Positions 26,593 through 35,498 are shown, counted from the stretch's first letter. The stretch is DNA of 64,000 bases from Candidatus Bathyarchaeota archaeon (GCA_018396775.1 JAGTRF010000009.1:1-64000); one strand, 5' to 3'. Numbers and translations are program-made. The notes: generated by a model from the sequence alone, not told the origin.

Positions 26593-27393
26593 TTACACGA
26601 TGTAATCAGGCTCTTTTTTAGAAAGCTTGTATTCAAGCTCAAGTTGATTAATAAACTTTGCGAAAGACTGGTTTTTACTCATTAAATCGTTTAATATTTT
26701 TTGAAGGTTATTTTCTTCAGCTTTAACTTTTGTTAAATTAACATTTAAATTTAAAATAGCGTTAATTATGCGCAGAAGTTTATGCGCAGCTCTATAATCA
26801 ACCCCAGTTATATAATCTTGTGTATGCCCCCAAATGCTTAATGCTGAAATATCTTTTTTAATGCATTCGTTTAAAATTAAACTGTGAATGCTGCTTGGCC
26901 CAATATAATTAACTGGTTCAACATCGTTTTCTTTCATTTTTTTAATTAAATCCATTCTTGTAGCTACACATGATACTATTGGCTCAATTGTATGAGGAAC
27001 CTTATCAATTAAACTTCCAATTAAGCATATAAGATTCGCTTTAGAAAACAATTGAAGAATTAAATTAACGTAGTTAAACCAATTTAAATGAGGTTCATCC
27101 CCTATTAAAACCAATAAATCATTATATTTATCGTTTAAAGCATACAATTCATTTTTTGGAAGCTTAAAATCCTTTATTAACCCCCCTTCAATAGTGACGA
27201 TGGGACGATTTAACGAAAAGTTATAAAAACCTTCTAAATTTATTTCTCCAATTTTCTTCATTTTAAGATTATCCTTCAAGTATTTAACAGAGTAAGTAGC
27301 TGCTTGATTTGCATCAGACCAACCTGAAAAAGCTATAACAACATTAAAATTTTGTAATTCAAGTTTTTTCAAAAATAAACTATTAACTTGCAT
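26593..27393 (-). CDS. PAC2-family protein (proteasome assembly chaperone-like)
   Basis: This 266-residue protein has the PAC2 fold: VVIAFSGWSDANQAATYSVK at the start, ALNDKYNDLLVLIGDEPHLN, and the IYGHT-like SIWGHTQDYITGVDYRAA. Archaeal relatives include PbaB, an activator/chaperone homologue for the 20S proteasome. No proteasome gene is adjacent, so a proteasome role is family-based only. An intergenic stretch of about 130 bp separates it from the helicase gene. Confidence 0.8.
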   Translation of the reverse strand: MQVNSLFLKKLELQNFNVVIAFSGWSDANQAATYSVKYLKDNLKMKKIGEINLEGFYNFSLNRPIVTIEGGLIKDFKLPKNELYALNDKYNDLLVLIGDEPHLNWFNYVNLILQLFSKANLICLIGSLIDKVPHTIEPIVSCVATRMDLIKKMKENDVEPVNYIGPSSIHSLILNECIKKDISALSIWGHTQDYITGVDYRAAHKLLRIINAILNLNVNLTKVKAEENNLQKILNDLMSKNQSFAKFINQLELEYKLSKKEPDYIV

Positions 27394-27526
27394 AAACCCT
27401 TCTAAAATAAACTTTTAATTTACATCTTAAAAAACATTTCTAAATTTAAAGCTATAAAGCGAAGAGATTAAACAAGCTTAATTACGTATTAAAAATATTT
27501 TAAGAAACATATGAGAAATAAAATTT

Positions 27527-28006
27527 TTAATCAATTTTTCCCTTTCTAACTTTAACCGCAACTCCAATTTTAAATGCCTTCATTTCTTCACCGCTTAAAA
27601 CCGCTTTTCCAACAGCTATTAAATTTCCATCTTCATCTACAACTATAACTTCATCTTGAGGCCTTAACTCTTCATCCGCTTCAATAACATGTTTTGCGAA
27701 AACATTTTTTCCTTCAGCTATATGCTTAGCAACATCCCTTCTAACTTTCACTTTGCAATGAAGATTTTTAGCTTTTAAAATCCTTTCAGCTCCATTTAAA
27801 GTTAACGCTAATAACCCATCTTTAGCTCTTAAAGTAGCTAAAAGCTTATTATCATAGTAAATATATCTTATTTTACCTGTATTTTTAGATTTTATTATTA
27901 CAGAATCTTTAGGAAAAAGAATTTCCCCAACATTTTTACCAAATTGATAATTAGCAATACTTCTTATTTTAATTAAATCTTCACTTAAATTTTTATTCTT
28001 CCTCAA
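27527..28006 (-). CDS. PUA-domain RNA-binding protein
   Basis: This 159-residue protein carries a C-terminal PUA domain (about 78-150: KVKVRRDVAKHIAEGKNVFA ... LIAVGKAVLSGEEM). The N-terminal part (FGKNVGEILFPKDSVIIKSK) resembles the domain preceding PUA in archaeosine tRNA-guanine transglycosylase-related proteins. It probably binds tRNA or rRNA. Its start overlaps the end of the homoserine kinase gene by 14 nt, so the two are co-transcribed. No catalytic domain is present. Confidence 0.82.
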   Translation of the reverse strand: MRKNKNLSEDLIKIRSIANYQFGKNVGEILFPKDSVIIKSKNTGKIRYIYYDNKLLATLRAKDGLLALTLNGAERILKAKNLHCKVKVRRDVAKHIAEGKNVFAKHVIEADEELRPQDEVIVVDEDGNLIAVGKAVLSGEEMKAFKIGVAVKVRKGKID

Positions 28007-28937
28007 TTACTTCAGCTCCTTTGCCCGCTTCAGAAACATAAACTTCACATTGAATCCCTTCAATTTTAAAAGCTCTTCTCATAGCTTCAACCACTCTAGT
28101 AACATTATATTCCTTAAAGTTAACAATTGCTATAATTGATGGTCCAGCGCCGCTTAAAGCAACGCCTAAGGCTCCAGATTTTAAAGCTTCAAATTTAACT
28201 CTATTAAAGTAAGGGTATAAGCTTGCTCTAGCAACTTCAACAATTTTATCCATTCGCATTCCAAAACCAATTAGCTGTGGATTAGAAAGAATAATTCCAG
28301 CAGTTACCGCTGAGGCACCGCTAACATTAGAAACAACATTTTTTAATTCAACTTCCTTTGGTAAAACTTCTCTTGCTTTTTTAGTGCTTTCCTTAGGAAA
28401 ATCTGGAACAGCTAAAATAAACTTTAACTTTTTTGATGGAAAAAAACTAAATATTTTCATAGGCTTATAAGATAAAATTATTGTAAATCCCCCGTAAATT
28501 GCTGGCGCAACATTATCTGCATGAGCAGCCCCAGCTGAAGCAATTTCTCCAAATGAAGCAAGCTCAGTAAGCTTTTCTTTATTAAAATTAAGCTTAAATA
28601 AACGGTTTATAGCTAAAGCAACACCAGCAGCATCAGCTCCGCTGCTGCCTAACCCTGAACCAGGTGGAATACCCTTAAAAATTTTAATTTTAACTCCGCA
28701 ATCCAGCTTCTTTTGAAGCATTAAAGCAACTTTTCCAGCAGAGTTTTCTTCAGGCTTTACAGGAATTCTATCAGCGTATTTACCTTCAACTTCAATTAAA
28801 ATTTTTTTCCCACTTATCTTCTCTACTTCTATAATATCATACATAACATTTAAAGCTAAACCATGAGCGTCGAAACCAGGACCTAAATTTGCTGTAGTAG
28901 CTGGAGCCTTAACAACTACTCTTAAAATATTATTCAT
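27993..28937 (-). CDS. thrB: Homoserine kinase
   Basis: This 314-residue GHMP kinase phosphorylates homoserine in threonine synthesis. KAPATTANLGPGFDAHGLAL at the N-terminus and the ATP-binding PPGSGLGSSGADAAGVALA loop are specific for ThrB, as are HADNVAPAIYGGF and the C-terminal SGAGPSIIAI. No other threonine genes are adjacent. The downstream PUA gene overlaps it. Confidence 0.92.
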   Translation of the reverse strand: MNNILRVVVKAPATTANLGPGFDAHGLALNVMYDIIEVEKISGKKILIEVEGKYADRIPVKPEENSAGKVALMLQKKLDCGVKIKIFKGIPPGSGLGSSGADAAGVALAINRLFKLNFNKEKLTELASFGEIASAGAAHADNVAPAIYGGFTIILSYKPMKIFSFFPSKKLKFILAVPDFPKESTKKAREVLPKEVELKNVVSNVSGASAVTAGIILSNPQLIGFGMRMDKIVEVARASLYPYFNRVKFEALKSGALGVALSGAGPSIIAIVNFKEYNVTRVVEAMRRAFKIEGIQCEVYVSEAGKGAEVIEEE

Positions 28938-28962
28938 TGCTCTTTCATTTTTTATTTAGTAA

Positions 28963-29094
28963 TTATAATAGTTTTTGTTCAGCTTGTTTTATAATATTTT
29001 CTAATTTTTCTTCAACTTTCTCTAAAGGCGGAACTGTATGAGTTTCTAGAATTCGTTTAACTTTTTCTTCTGCTCTTTGATTTAAACTTTTTAA
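28963..29094 (-). pseudogene. C-terminal remnant of an MttB-family methyltransferase
   Basis: An open frame of 43 codons without a start reads NQRAEEKVKRILETHTVPPL and then EKVEEKLENIIKQAEQKLL to the stop at 28963. This pattern (KVKxILETHxPPPL followed by a charged helix) is how MttB/trimethylamine methyltransferase-type proteins end. About 90% of such a gene (normally 450-500 residues) is missing upstream. It therefore looks like a deletion scar of a methylamine or related corrinoid methyltransferase. The similarity rests on a short stretch. Confidence 0.5.
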
Positions 29095-29268
29095 TTAATT
29101 ATTTTTGAAGTTAGAAGCTCAAAAGATTTTAAAAGCTTAAAAATATACCGTTATGAAGTAATTCATGGCAGAAATAAAGCCATTTGAGAAGCTAATAAAA
29201 CTTTCTGGCAGCAACGTTGATATCAAAAGGCTTAAATAATTTTGAAATAATTTTTTTAATGAAGAATC

Positions 29269-29499
29269 ATGAAAGCATTCATTTTGTTAAAAGTAAAGGG
29301 GGATCATAGAAGTTTCATGGAAAAACTCTCAAAATTTGATAAAATCGAGCATGTTTATAATATTGCAGGAGATAACGATGTTTTAATTGAAGCTAAAACC
29401 AAGAATTTAGGTGATTTTAAAGATTTAATAAATAGAATTCGCTCTATGGAAAATGCGTTACAGACAACCTCTTATATAGTGCTTTCTCGCTACAAATAA
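29269..29499 (+). CDS. Stand-alone Lrp/AsnC ligand-binding (RAM) domain protein
   Basis: This 76-residue protein consists only of the alpha-beta RAM domain found at the C-terminus of Lrp regulators: AFILLKVKGDHRSFMEKLSK, HVYNIAGDNDVLIEAKTKNL and ALQTTSYIVLSRYK. Lacking an HTH, it may form mixed oligomers with full-length Lrp proteins or bind amino acids. It converges on a full-length Lrp gene, overlapping it by 10 nt. Confidence 0.85.
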   Translation: MKAFILLKVKGDHRSFMEKLSKFDKIEHVYNIAGDNDVLIEAKTKNLGDFKDLINRIRSMENALQTTSYIVLSRYK

Positions 29500-29969
29500 T
29501 GTCTTGGAATATAATTTAATTCGCTCTTAAGAGTAGATAACAATAAAATAGTATTGGTGCGAATAACCCCTTTTAAGCCTCTAATTTTATCCATAATTAT
29601 TTGTTGCAATTCATTTACATCACTTGCTACAATTTTTATTAAAAGATCAAAATCTCCAGTTGTAGTAACAACTTCTAAAACTTCATGAATTTTAGCTATA
29701 GATTCTCCAATATTTTTTTCTTGACCAGGAGCTACAGAAACTTGTACAAATGCTGTGACATTCTTTCCAAATATTTTAGGAGGTATAATAATTGCTTCTT
29801 TTAAAACCTCTTTTTCTTTCATCTTCTTTATTCTATTATGAATAGTAACAGGGGTTGTTTTAAGTTTTTCAGCGATTTCAGTATAAGTTAATCCTGGATT
29901 TTTATATATTAAACTTAAAATGTTGACGTCTACCTTATCGATGGCAGTGCTTTTTCTCTTCAAAATCAA
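29490..29969 (-). CDS. Lrp/AsnC-family transcription regulator
   Basis: This 159-residue regulator has an N-terminal helix-turn-helix (VDVNILSLIYKNPGLTYTEI and TTPVTIHNRIKKMKEK) and a C-terminal RAM domain (FVQVSVAPGQEKNIGESIAK ... VTTTGDFDLLIKI). It probably controls amino-acid metabolism or its own promoter in the 300-bp space toward mbf1. The stand-alone RAM protein at 29269-29499 may be its partner. The ligand is not predictable. Confidence 0.88.
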   Translation of the reverse strand: MILKRKSTAIDKVDVNILSLIYKNPGLTYTEIAEKLKTTPVTIHNRIKKMKEKEVLKEAIIIPPKIFGKNVTAFVQVSVAPGQEKNIGESIAKIHEVLEVVTTTGDFDLLIKIVASDVNELQQIIMDKIRGLKGVIRTNTILLLSTLKSELNYIPRHYL

Positions 29970-30268
29970 ATAACTCCTAACTTTTAATTATAAACTTTTG
30001 TTAAACCATTTAAAATCTTTTCTTCAGAATTTAATAAAAGAATTTATTATAAAGCTTTTTTGATGAAAAAGGTTTAAGCCTATAATATGAAGATCCTATT
30101 GAATAAGCTATATAAAACTGAACAGTTAAGCTTAAAGAATTAAATTGAATAAATAAAAATAAATTTGATTCATCTTAGCTTAATTGTTAATTATTAAAAA
30201 TTGAATTAATGTAAAGCAGCAAACATTATATTTTTATGTGAATATTTCTTTCTTAAAGGGGGATTTCT

Positions 30269-30778
30269 TTGAATTGTGAAATCTGTGGGAAAGAAATTCT
30301 TAGTAAACGATATGAAAAAATTGTTGAAGGTGTAAAAATGATTTTATGCGAGAAATGTGCTTCTCACGGTGAATCTCATTTTCAACCTATTGCTTCAAGC
30401 AATCTAGCTAAACCTGTTAAATTAAAACCAATTGTTAAGCCTAAGCCTTTAGCTGCTATTAATAAGGAATATTTAGAGTTAGAAGTTGTTCAAGATTACT
30501 ATAAAAAGGTTAAATCAGCTAGAGAGAAAGCAGGTTTAACTCAAGAAGATTTTGCTAAAATGCTGAAAGAAAAGCTTTCTGTAATTCAAAAAATTGAAAC
30601 AGGGAAAATTATTCCAGATATTAATTTAGCGAAGAGAATGGAGCATTTACTAAAGATTAAGCTTTTAGCTCCTGTTAAAAAAGAGCAAGTTTATAAAGCT
30701 GCAGCTGAAAAACCAGTTTTAACTTTAGGTGATTTAGCTAAAATAAAATATAAATCTGAAGAGAAAAAAGAGCTTTAA
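30269..30778 (+). CDS. mbf1: Archaeal multiprotein-bridging factor MBF1
   Basis: This 169-residue protein has an N-terminal zinc ribbon (CEICGKEI ... ILCEKCASHG) and a Cro-type helix-turn-helix at about 80-135 (REKAGLTQEDFAKMLKEK, VIQKIETGKIIPDINLAKR), the architecture of aMBF1. TTG 30269 is served by GGGGGAT about 8 nt upstream. Downstream are trm56, tfe and an HD gene, a neighbourhood typical of TACK archaea. It associates with translating 30S subunits or the basal machinery in characterised archaea. Confidence 0.92.
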   Translation: MNCEICGKEILSKRYEKIVEGVKMILCEKCASHGESHFQPIASSNLAKPVKLKPIVKPKPLAAINKEYLELEVVQDYYKKVKSAREKAGLTQEDFAKMLKEKLSVIQKIETGKIIPDINLAKRMEHLLKIKLLAPVKKEQVYKAAAEKPVLTLGDLAKIKYKSEEKKEL

Positions 30779-30792
30779 AAGGAAGACTTATT

Positions 30793-31344
30793 TTGCAAGA
30801 AGTAGTTGTGCTACGTTGGGGTCATAGATCTAGAGATTTAAGAGTGACAACGCATTTAGCTTTAACAGCTAGAGCTTTCGGAGCTTCAGGTTTAATTCTC
30901 TCTGATGTTAAAGATGAGAAAATTGAAAAATCAATTATGAAAGTTAACGAGTTGTGGGGTGGAAAATTCTTTTTTAAAATGGGGATTCCATGGAGAAAAG
31001 TTGTTGAAGAATGGAGAAAAAACAATGGTATAATTGTTCATCTTACAATGTATGGAGAAAACATAGAATCGAGCAATCTTCAAAAAATAAAAGAAACTGG
31101 AAGAAATGTTTTGCTTATAGTTGGAAGTCAAAAAGTTCCTCGAATCTTTTTTTCACCAGAAATCTCAGATTTTAACGTAGCTGTTGGAAATCAACCGCAT
31201 TCTGAAGTAGCTGCTATAGCTGTTTTTCTAGATAGGTTTTTTAATGGGAAAGAGTTGATTAAAGAGTTTGAAAACGCTAAAATTCGCATAATCCCATCTA
31301 AAAGATCTAAAAAAGTTTTAAGATTAAAAGCGAATTTTTCCTAA
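30793..31344 (+). CDS. trm56: tRNA (cytidine-56 2'-O)-methyltransferase aTrm56
   Basis: This 183-residue SPOUT methyltransferase modifies C56 in the T-loop of archaeal tRNAs. The start VVLRWGHRSRDLRVTTHLAL and the SAM-binding knot VGSQKVPRIFFSPEISDFN and VGNQPHSEVAAIAVFLDR are diagnostic. The TTG start follows AAGGAAG. It is 14 nt downstream of mbf1, so probably co-transcribed. The T-loop it modifies in tRNA-Pro at 42112-42229 is interrupted by an intron in this genome. Confidence 0.93.
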   Translation: MQEVVVLRWGHRSRDLRVTTHLALTARAFGASGLILSDVKDEKIEKSIMKVNELWGGKFFFKMGIPWRKVVEEWRKNNGIIVHLTMYGENIESSNLQKIKETGRNVLLIVGSQKVPRIFFSPEISDFNVAVGNQPHSEVAAIAVFLDRFFNGKELIKEFENAKIRIIPSKRSKKVLRLKANFS

Positions 31345-31425
31345 ACTTTTTATTTATCTAACGCCTTATATTATAATAAATTGATGAAAGAGAAGGCGAG
31401 AAGGTTAAACTTTGGAGGCTAAACC

Positions 31426-31935
31426 TTGTCGGTTATAGATGAGCAATTGCTTGAGGTTGCAAAGTTTTTTGGCGGTGAAGAAGGTGTAAAAATAATTCAA
31501 GCTTTAAATAAACTTGGAGAAGCTACGGATGAAGCTATAGCATTAGAATCTGGAGTAAAACTAAATATCGTAAGAAAGTTTCTGTATAAAATGTATACTC
31601 ATGGGTTAATTTCAGCTATTAGAGCTAGAGACGAAGAAAAAGGCTGGTTTATTTTTTATTGGAGAATCCAAAAAGATCAATTAAACGCGTTTATAAGAGA
31701 TAGAAAAAGAAAAACTTTAGAAAAGCTTAAAAAAAGGCTTGAATATGAAAAGCTTCATGAATTCTTTATTTGCGAGAAATGCTCTAATATTAGAGTTAGC
31801 TTTGAAGAGGCTATGGAGTCAGCTTTCAAATGCTTAAATTGCGGAGAGCAATTAAAAAGCTTTGATAACAGCGGAATCATTGAGTTTTTAATAAAGAAAA
31901 TTCAGCAGTTAGAGGAGGAATTAAAAAATGAGTAA
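31426..31935 (+). CDS. tfe: Transcription initiation factor E subunit alpha
   Basis: This 169-residue TFE-alpha has an extended winged helix (about 1-85, FFGGEEGVKIIQALNKLG ... KFLYKMYTHGLISAIRARDE), a coiled stretch and a zinc ribbon (FICEKCSNIRV ... KCLNCGEQL). It stabilises open complexes with TBP and TFB. TTG 31426 lies behind GGAGG. It overlaps the HD gene by 8 nt. Confidence 0.94.
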   Translation: MSVIDEQLLEVAKFFGGEEGVKIIQALNKLGEATDEAIALESGVKLNIVRKFLYKMYTHGLISAIRARDEEKGWFIFYWRIQKDQLNAFIRDRKRKTLEKLKKRLEYEKLHEFFICEKCSNIRVSFEEAMESAFKCLNCGEQLKSFDNSGIIEFLIKKIQQLEEELKNE

Positions 31936-32461
31936 CCATTCTTTAAGCTATGAAGAAGCTTTAAATCTTCTTAAAAAAGCTGGCTGTAGCAATTCAGTTA
32001 TTGAACATTGCATTGCTGTTTCAAAAACAGCTGTTGAAATAGCAGAATCATGTTTAAGAAAAGGAAAAAAACTTGATTTAGAAACTATTAAGATTGGTGC
32101 TCTTCTTCACGATATTGGAAGAGCATTCACTCATGATGTAAAGCATGGCGTTATGGGTGCAGCGTTAGCTAAATCAATGAATCTTCCCATTTCAATAGTG
32201 AGAATAATAGAAACTCATATAGGAGCTGGAATTCCCGCTGAAGAAGCTGAAGAATTAGGGTTACCTAAAAAAGATTACATGCCTTTAACTTTAGAAGAAA
32301 AAATTGTTTGTTACGCAGATAAATTAACTAAAGGAAACAGTAGAGTGGATTTTTCTCAAGCATTAAAAGATTTAACTGAAACCTTAGGAAAAAATCATCC
32401 AGCTTTAACTAGATTAAATCTTCTTAAAGAAGAAATTTTAACTTCATGCTCTGAAATCTAA
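31928..32461 (+). CDS. HD-domain phosphohydrolase
   Basis: This 177-residue metal-dependent hydrolase has GALLHDIGRAFTHDVKHGVM, the HD metal motif, preceded by H26 (VIEHCIAVSKTA) and followed by THIGAGI and CYADKLTK. This is the small archaeal HDIG type often linked to nucleotide or RNA metabolism; the substrate is unknown. ATG 31928 is preceded by GAGGAGG inside tfe, so translation is coupled. Confidence 0.88.
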   Translation: MSNHSLSYEEALNLLKKAGCSNSVIEHCIAVSKTAVEIAESCLRKGKKLDLETIKIGALLHDIGRAFTHDVKHGVMGAALAKSMNLPISIVRIIETHIGAGIPAEEAEELGLPKKDYMPLTLEEKIVCYADKLTKGNSRVDFSQALKDLTETLGKNHPALTRLNLLKEEILTSCSEI

Positions 32462-32476
32462 CTTTTCCATAAATCT

Positions 32477-33400
32477 TTATAAGCTAATTGAAATAAAAGG
32501 CTCCATAATTTTAACTGAAGTTAAAGATAAATCGCTTAAAATAATTTTGTTGCTTGGCATAAATTTTTTAAAGGCTGCTAAAACCATCGGTAAATCCTTT
32601 TCTTCAACTATCGCGTGAACGCCTTCTCCTATCATGTTTTGAGCTGCACCTAAAGCTCCAGATTTCTCAGCAGCGTCAATTAACTTTAAAACTCTTTCGC
32701 TAACTAATTTAGTTTTAATAGCGAATTGCTTAGCTGATTCAAGAAAGTTTTCTAAGCAAGGATTATCAAGAATTTTTATTAAAGTTTCTCTTCCAACCTT
32801 ATTTATTTCTTTAAGCTTTGCTTTAGAAAGAAAAGCTTTAGTTTTAATAGGTTTAAAAACTCCGGAAACAAGTTTAAAGCTTTGTTTTACAGGTATTTTT
32901 CTTATGGCAGCTATTCCTGGTCCACCAGGTTTTATTATTAATACGCAACCTCCACCAGAAGTCAACCCTGAAACAGTGCCTAATCCAGTTTTACAATCAA
33001 TTTCAGCTTTATGAGCAATCATTCCCGCCTCATTTAAGCTTAAGTTTAAACCTAAAATTTTTGATAAAGCTATTGAAGTTGTTAATGCTCCTGCAGCGCT
33101 TGTCCCAAATCCAGCAGCAATCGGAACATCTATTTTATGCTTAATAATTACTTTAAATGGTTTATTAATTAATTGAAGAATGTTTAAAGCTGCTTTCTTT
33201 GATGTTAAAGCATTTGGTGTATACTCGTTATTAATGTGAACTTCAATAAAATTTTGTTTAGCAGGCTCAACTGTCACCTCAGTTATTACTCCACGAGAAA
33301 GTAGGAAACCCCCTCCTCTAGCGCCTATAAATTTAAAATCTTCACCATTATTAAAAGCTTCAAAAAAACTTGATAAACCAGATGGACAATAAACTTTCAT
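32477..33400 (-). CDS. Pantoate kinase (archaeal GHMP kinase, CoA pathway)
   Basis: This GHMP kinase of about 307 residues matches archaeal pantoate kinase: CPSGLSSFFEAF at the N-terminus, the ATP loop DVPIAAGFGTSAAGALTTSI, and AEIDCKTGLGTVSGLTSGGG. It makes 4-phosphopantoate in the archaeal CoA route. ATG 33400 shares a base with the TAA of the upstream membrane gene (TAATG) and gives the family-typical start; ATG 33412 is also possible. Coupling to a transporter S-component gene suggests uptake of pantoate, pantothenate or a precursor. Confidence 0.87.
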   Translation of the reverse strand: MKVYCPSGLSSFFEAFNNGEDFKFIGARGGGFLLSRGVITEVTVEPAKQNFIEVHINNEYTPNALTSKKAALNILQLINKPFKVIIKHKIDVPIAAGFGTSAAGALTTSIALSKILGLNLSLNEAGMIAHKAEIDCKTGLGTVSGLTSGGGCVLIIKPGGPGIAAIRKIPVKQSFKLVSGVFKPIKTKAFLSKAKLKEINKVGRETLIKILDNPCLENFLESAKQFAIKTKLVSERVLKLIDAAEKSGALGAAQNMIGEGVHAIVEEKDLPMVLAAFKKFMPSNKIILSDLSLTSVKIMEPFISISL

Positions 33401-34131
33401 TATTTCCGCCATCCTTTAAGCGATGGAAAAACTTTATACGCGATTGAAAGAATTGGTGGACCTAAAGCTATTAGAAAAGGTATTTCAGTTAAGAAAGTCC
33501 AAATAAACCATATTACGCTGGCGTAAATAGGCATTTTATAACCGCCTCCAGCAGATTGAGGTAAAATCAAAAATTGACTAAAGCCCCAGACGCCAAAACC
33601 TATTATTAAACTGCCAATAATTAAACCGAAGAAACAAGCAATAGTATAGCTTCTCCATTCAGCTTTAAACCAGCTAATAAATAAAAGAAGTAAACAGCTT
33701 AAGATAGATACACCTATAAAAATTAATGCCACTTCAAAAGATAATAAATTAAAAGCATGAAAACTAAAAATTGTTAGAATTAAAAAAAGAAATAAAATTA
33801 TTGAAGTGACGATTGTTTTTTTCCAAGTGAATTTTCGTTGAGCAAGTAAACCGATTAAATAAAAACATGTGAAGTTAGCTGGAACCCCTACAGTTAAACT
33901 TAAAAGTGGGTTCCCATGAATCATTAAATCACTTAAAAATATTCCTATAGCGGCTCCTAAACCACCGATTAAAGGTTTAAAAAGAACTGAAAAAACCGCT
34001 GGTATAACGACTACAGGCCAAAATCTAACAACGCCTATAACTGGCGTGAATATGCCTAAATAAGTTAAATAGCCAAAGCTTGCATATAGAGTTGCGCAAA
34101 CGCTTGTTAAAACAATATCTAAAGACTTCAT
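33400..34131 (-). CDS. ECF-transporter S-component-like membrane protein
   Basis: This 243-residue protein has six or seven hydrophobic helices. The region VVVIPAVFSVLFKPLIGGLG AAIG and SDLMIHGNPLLSLTVGVPAN has the look of ECF vitamin-transporter substrate-binding subunits. It is the first gene of a two-gene unit with pantoate kinase, with start and stop overlapping. I infer a substrate in the pantothenate/CoA pathway. No energising ATPases or T component are in the window, so they would be shared and encoded elsewhere. Confidence 0.65.
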   Translation of the reverse strand: MKSLDIVLTSVCATLYASFGYLTYLGIFTPVIGVVRFWPVVVIPAVFSVLFKPLIGGLGAAIGIFLSDLMIHGNPLLSLTVGVPANFTCFYLIGLLAQRKFTWKKTIVTSIILFLFLILTIFSFHAFNLLSFEVALIFIGVSILSCLLLLFISWFKAEWRSYTIACFFGLIIGSLIIGFGVWGFSQFLILPQSAGGGYKMPIYASVIWFIWTFLTEIPFLIALGPPILSIAYKVFPSLKGWRK

Positions 34132-34273
34132 TAGATATAGGCCTTCTTTAATTATTTAAGGGAATGCTTACATTAAAGATGGTTTTATAAAATTTCTCTA
34201 TATAATCCTGCAATTGTTTAAAGTCTTTAAAGGTTTAAAGCTTTAAATCTTAAAATCTATTGTTAAATTTGAA

Positions 34274-35014
34274 ATGGAAATTTTAATTTCAGAAAAAATT
34301 AATAGAAAAACTCAAGCTTTAAACTTCTTTAAAGCTTTAATTCGAGATTTAAGCAAGGGTCTAGCTGTAAAAATAAATGATGTAAACGAGAAAAATGGGT
34401 TTATAAACTTGGTTGTTGAAGGTGAAGATTTAGAAGCTTTTATAAGTTTTCTTAAAAAAACTTTTGGTTTAGCGCCAAGTCGTATCGATGACATAAAATT
34501 AAATCCAATATTTAAAGCTTTTATTTCACGCATTGAAAATGGAATTCAATTGGATACTGGAATAATGCACCCTAAACTTGTTAAAGTTTATATACCAATT
34601 GAAACTCTTTGGACTCAATTAGCTTATGGAAAAAGAGAAAGGATAGAAACCATTACAACGCAATATTGTTTATTTAAAGATTTTCCTTTAGAGGTTAGAG
34701 CTGTACGCTTAAAGGAGGATGAGGTTGAAGCAATGCTTTCAGATAAACAACTTCAACTTTTTTGGGAGTGGCAAACACTCCCTTTTGAAAGAGTGATCAT
34801 AGGAGACGTATTAATAAATGAAGTTAAAAAAGCTATTAACTTAACGAATGCTAAAAAAGAAATAATCGAAATTAAATCTTTAAGTTTGTTTACGCACTCT
34901 TTAACTTGCAAGCTTGGGTTATCAAGTAAACTTATAGCTTTTAAACTGCAAAAACAGCTTCCAGCATCCCGTATATTAAGCTTTACACCTAAAAATTTTA
35001 AAGTTGATTGTTAA
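34274..35014 (+). CDS. Conserved archaeal protein, DUF2110-like
   Basis: This 246-residue cytoplasmic protein shows no catalytic motif that I recognise. It resembles the archaeal DUF2110 family in length and in stretches such as YIPIETLWTQLAYGKRE and LPFERVIIGDVLINEVKK. The last third has several cysteine and serine residues (HSLTCKLGLSS). It is monocistronic, between the divergent S-component gene and the convergent YjbQ gene. Function unknown; family name given with reserve. Confidence 0.55.
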   Translation: MEILISEKINRKTQALNFFKALIRDLSKGLAVKINDVNEKNGFINLVVEGEDLEAFISFLKKTFGLAPSRIDDIKLNPIFKAFISRIENGIQLDTGIMHPKLVKVYIPIETLWTQLAYGKRERIETITTQYCLFKDFPLEVRAVRLKEDEVEAMLSDKQLQLFWEWQTLPFERVIIGDVLINEVKKAINLTNAKKEIIEIKSLSLFTHSLTCKLGLSSKLIAFKLQKQLPASRILSFTPKNFKVDC

Positions 35015-35017
35015 ATT

Positions 35018-35437
35018 TTAATCGCCAATTATCTGAAGAATTAACTCGCGCTCCCGTTTTCTAACATCTAACTCTAAAAAAACTATTTGTTGCCAAGTTC
35101 CAAGAAGCAATTGCTTATTTTCAAATGGAACAGTTAAGCTTGACCCAATTAAAGCTGCTCTAACATGAGAATGCCCATTTCCATCATGCCACATTTCCTC
35201 ATGCCTATAATAAATGTTTTTAGGGGCAATTCTTTCAAGCATGGCTGGAAGATCCTTAAGCAAACCAGGTTCATATTCAATTGTTGTGACTGCGCCTGTT
35301 GAACCTGGAACAAAAACAGTTACTATACCATTTTTTAAATCGATGCTTTTAATAACTTCCTCAATTTTTTCAGTAATATCTATTATATCGCCTTCCCCAT
35401 TAGTTTTAAATTTTATTCTTTTAGTTTCAACTTTCAA
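35018..35437 (-). CDS. YjbQ/UPF0047 family protein
   Basis: This 139-residue member of the YjbQ family shows VTVFVPGSTGAVTTIEYEPG, the HDGNGHSHVRAALIGSSLTV block with conserved Asp and His residues, and LLGTWQQIVFLELD. Family proteins form trimers and have been reported with weak thiamine-phosphate synthase activity; the true role is uncertain. It converges on the DUF2110-like gene with only 3 bp between. Confidence 0.9.
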   Translation of the reverse strand: MKVETKRIKFKTNGEGDIIDITEKIEEVIKSIDLKNGIVTVFVPGSTGAVTTIEYEPGLLKDLPAMLERIAPKNIYYRHEEMWHDGNGHSHVRAALIGSSLTVPFENKQLLLGTWQQIVFLELDVRKRERELILQIIGD

Positions 35438-35498
35438 TTTAAATTAATCTCCTCCATTAAACTTTAAATAGAAAACTTTAACAAAAATTTAACTTCAA

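Noticed and set aside
29165-29239. 24-codon plus-strand ORF (MAEIKPFEKLIKLSGSNV...)
   Set aside because: Short, no recognised family and no clear ribosome site; it could be chance in an intergenic stretch.
30060-30122. C/D box sRNA candidate (TGATGA ... CTGA)
   Set aside because: The C box lacks the leading purine and no D'/C' pair with proper spacing was found.
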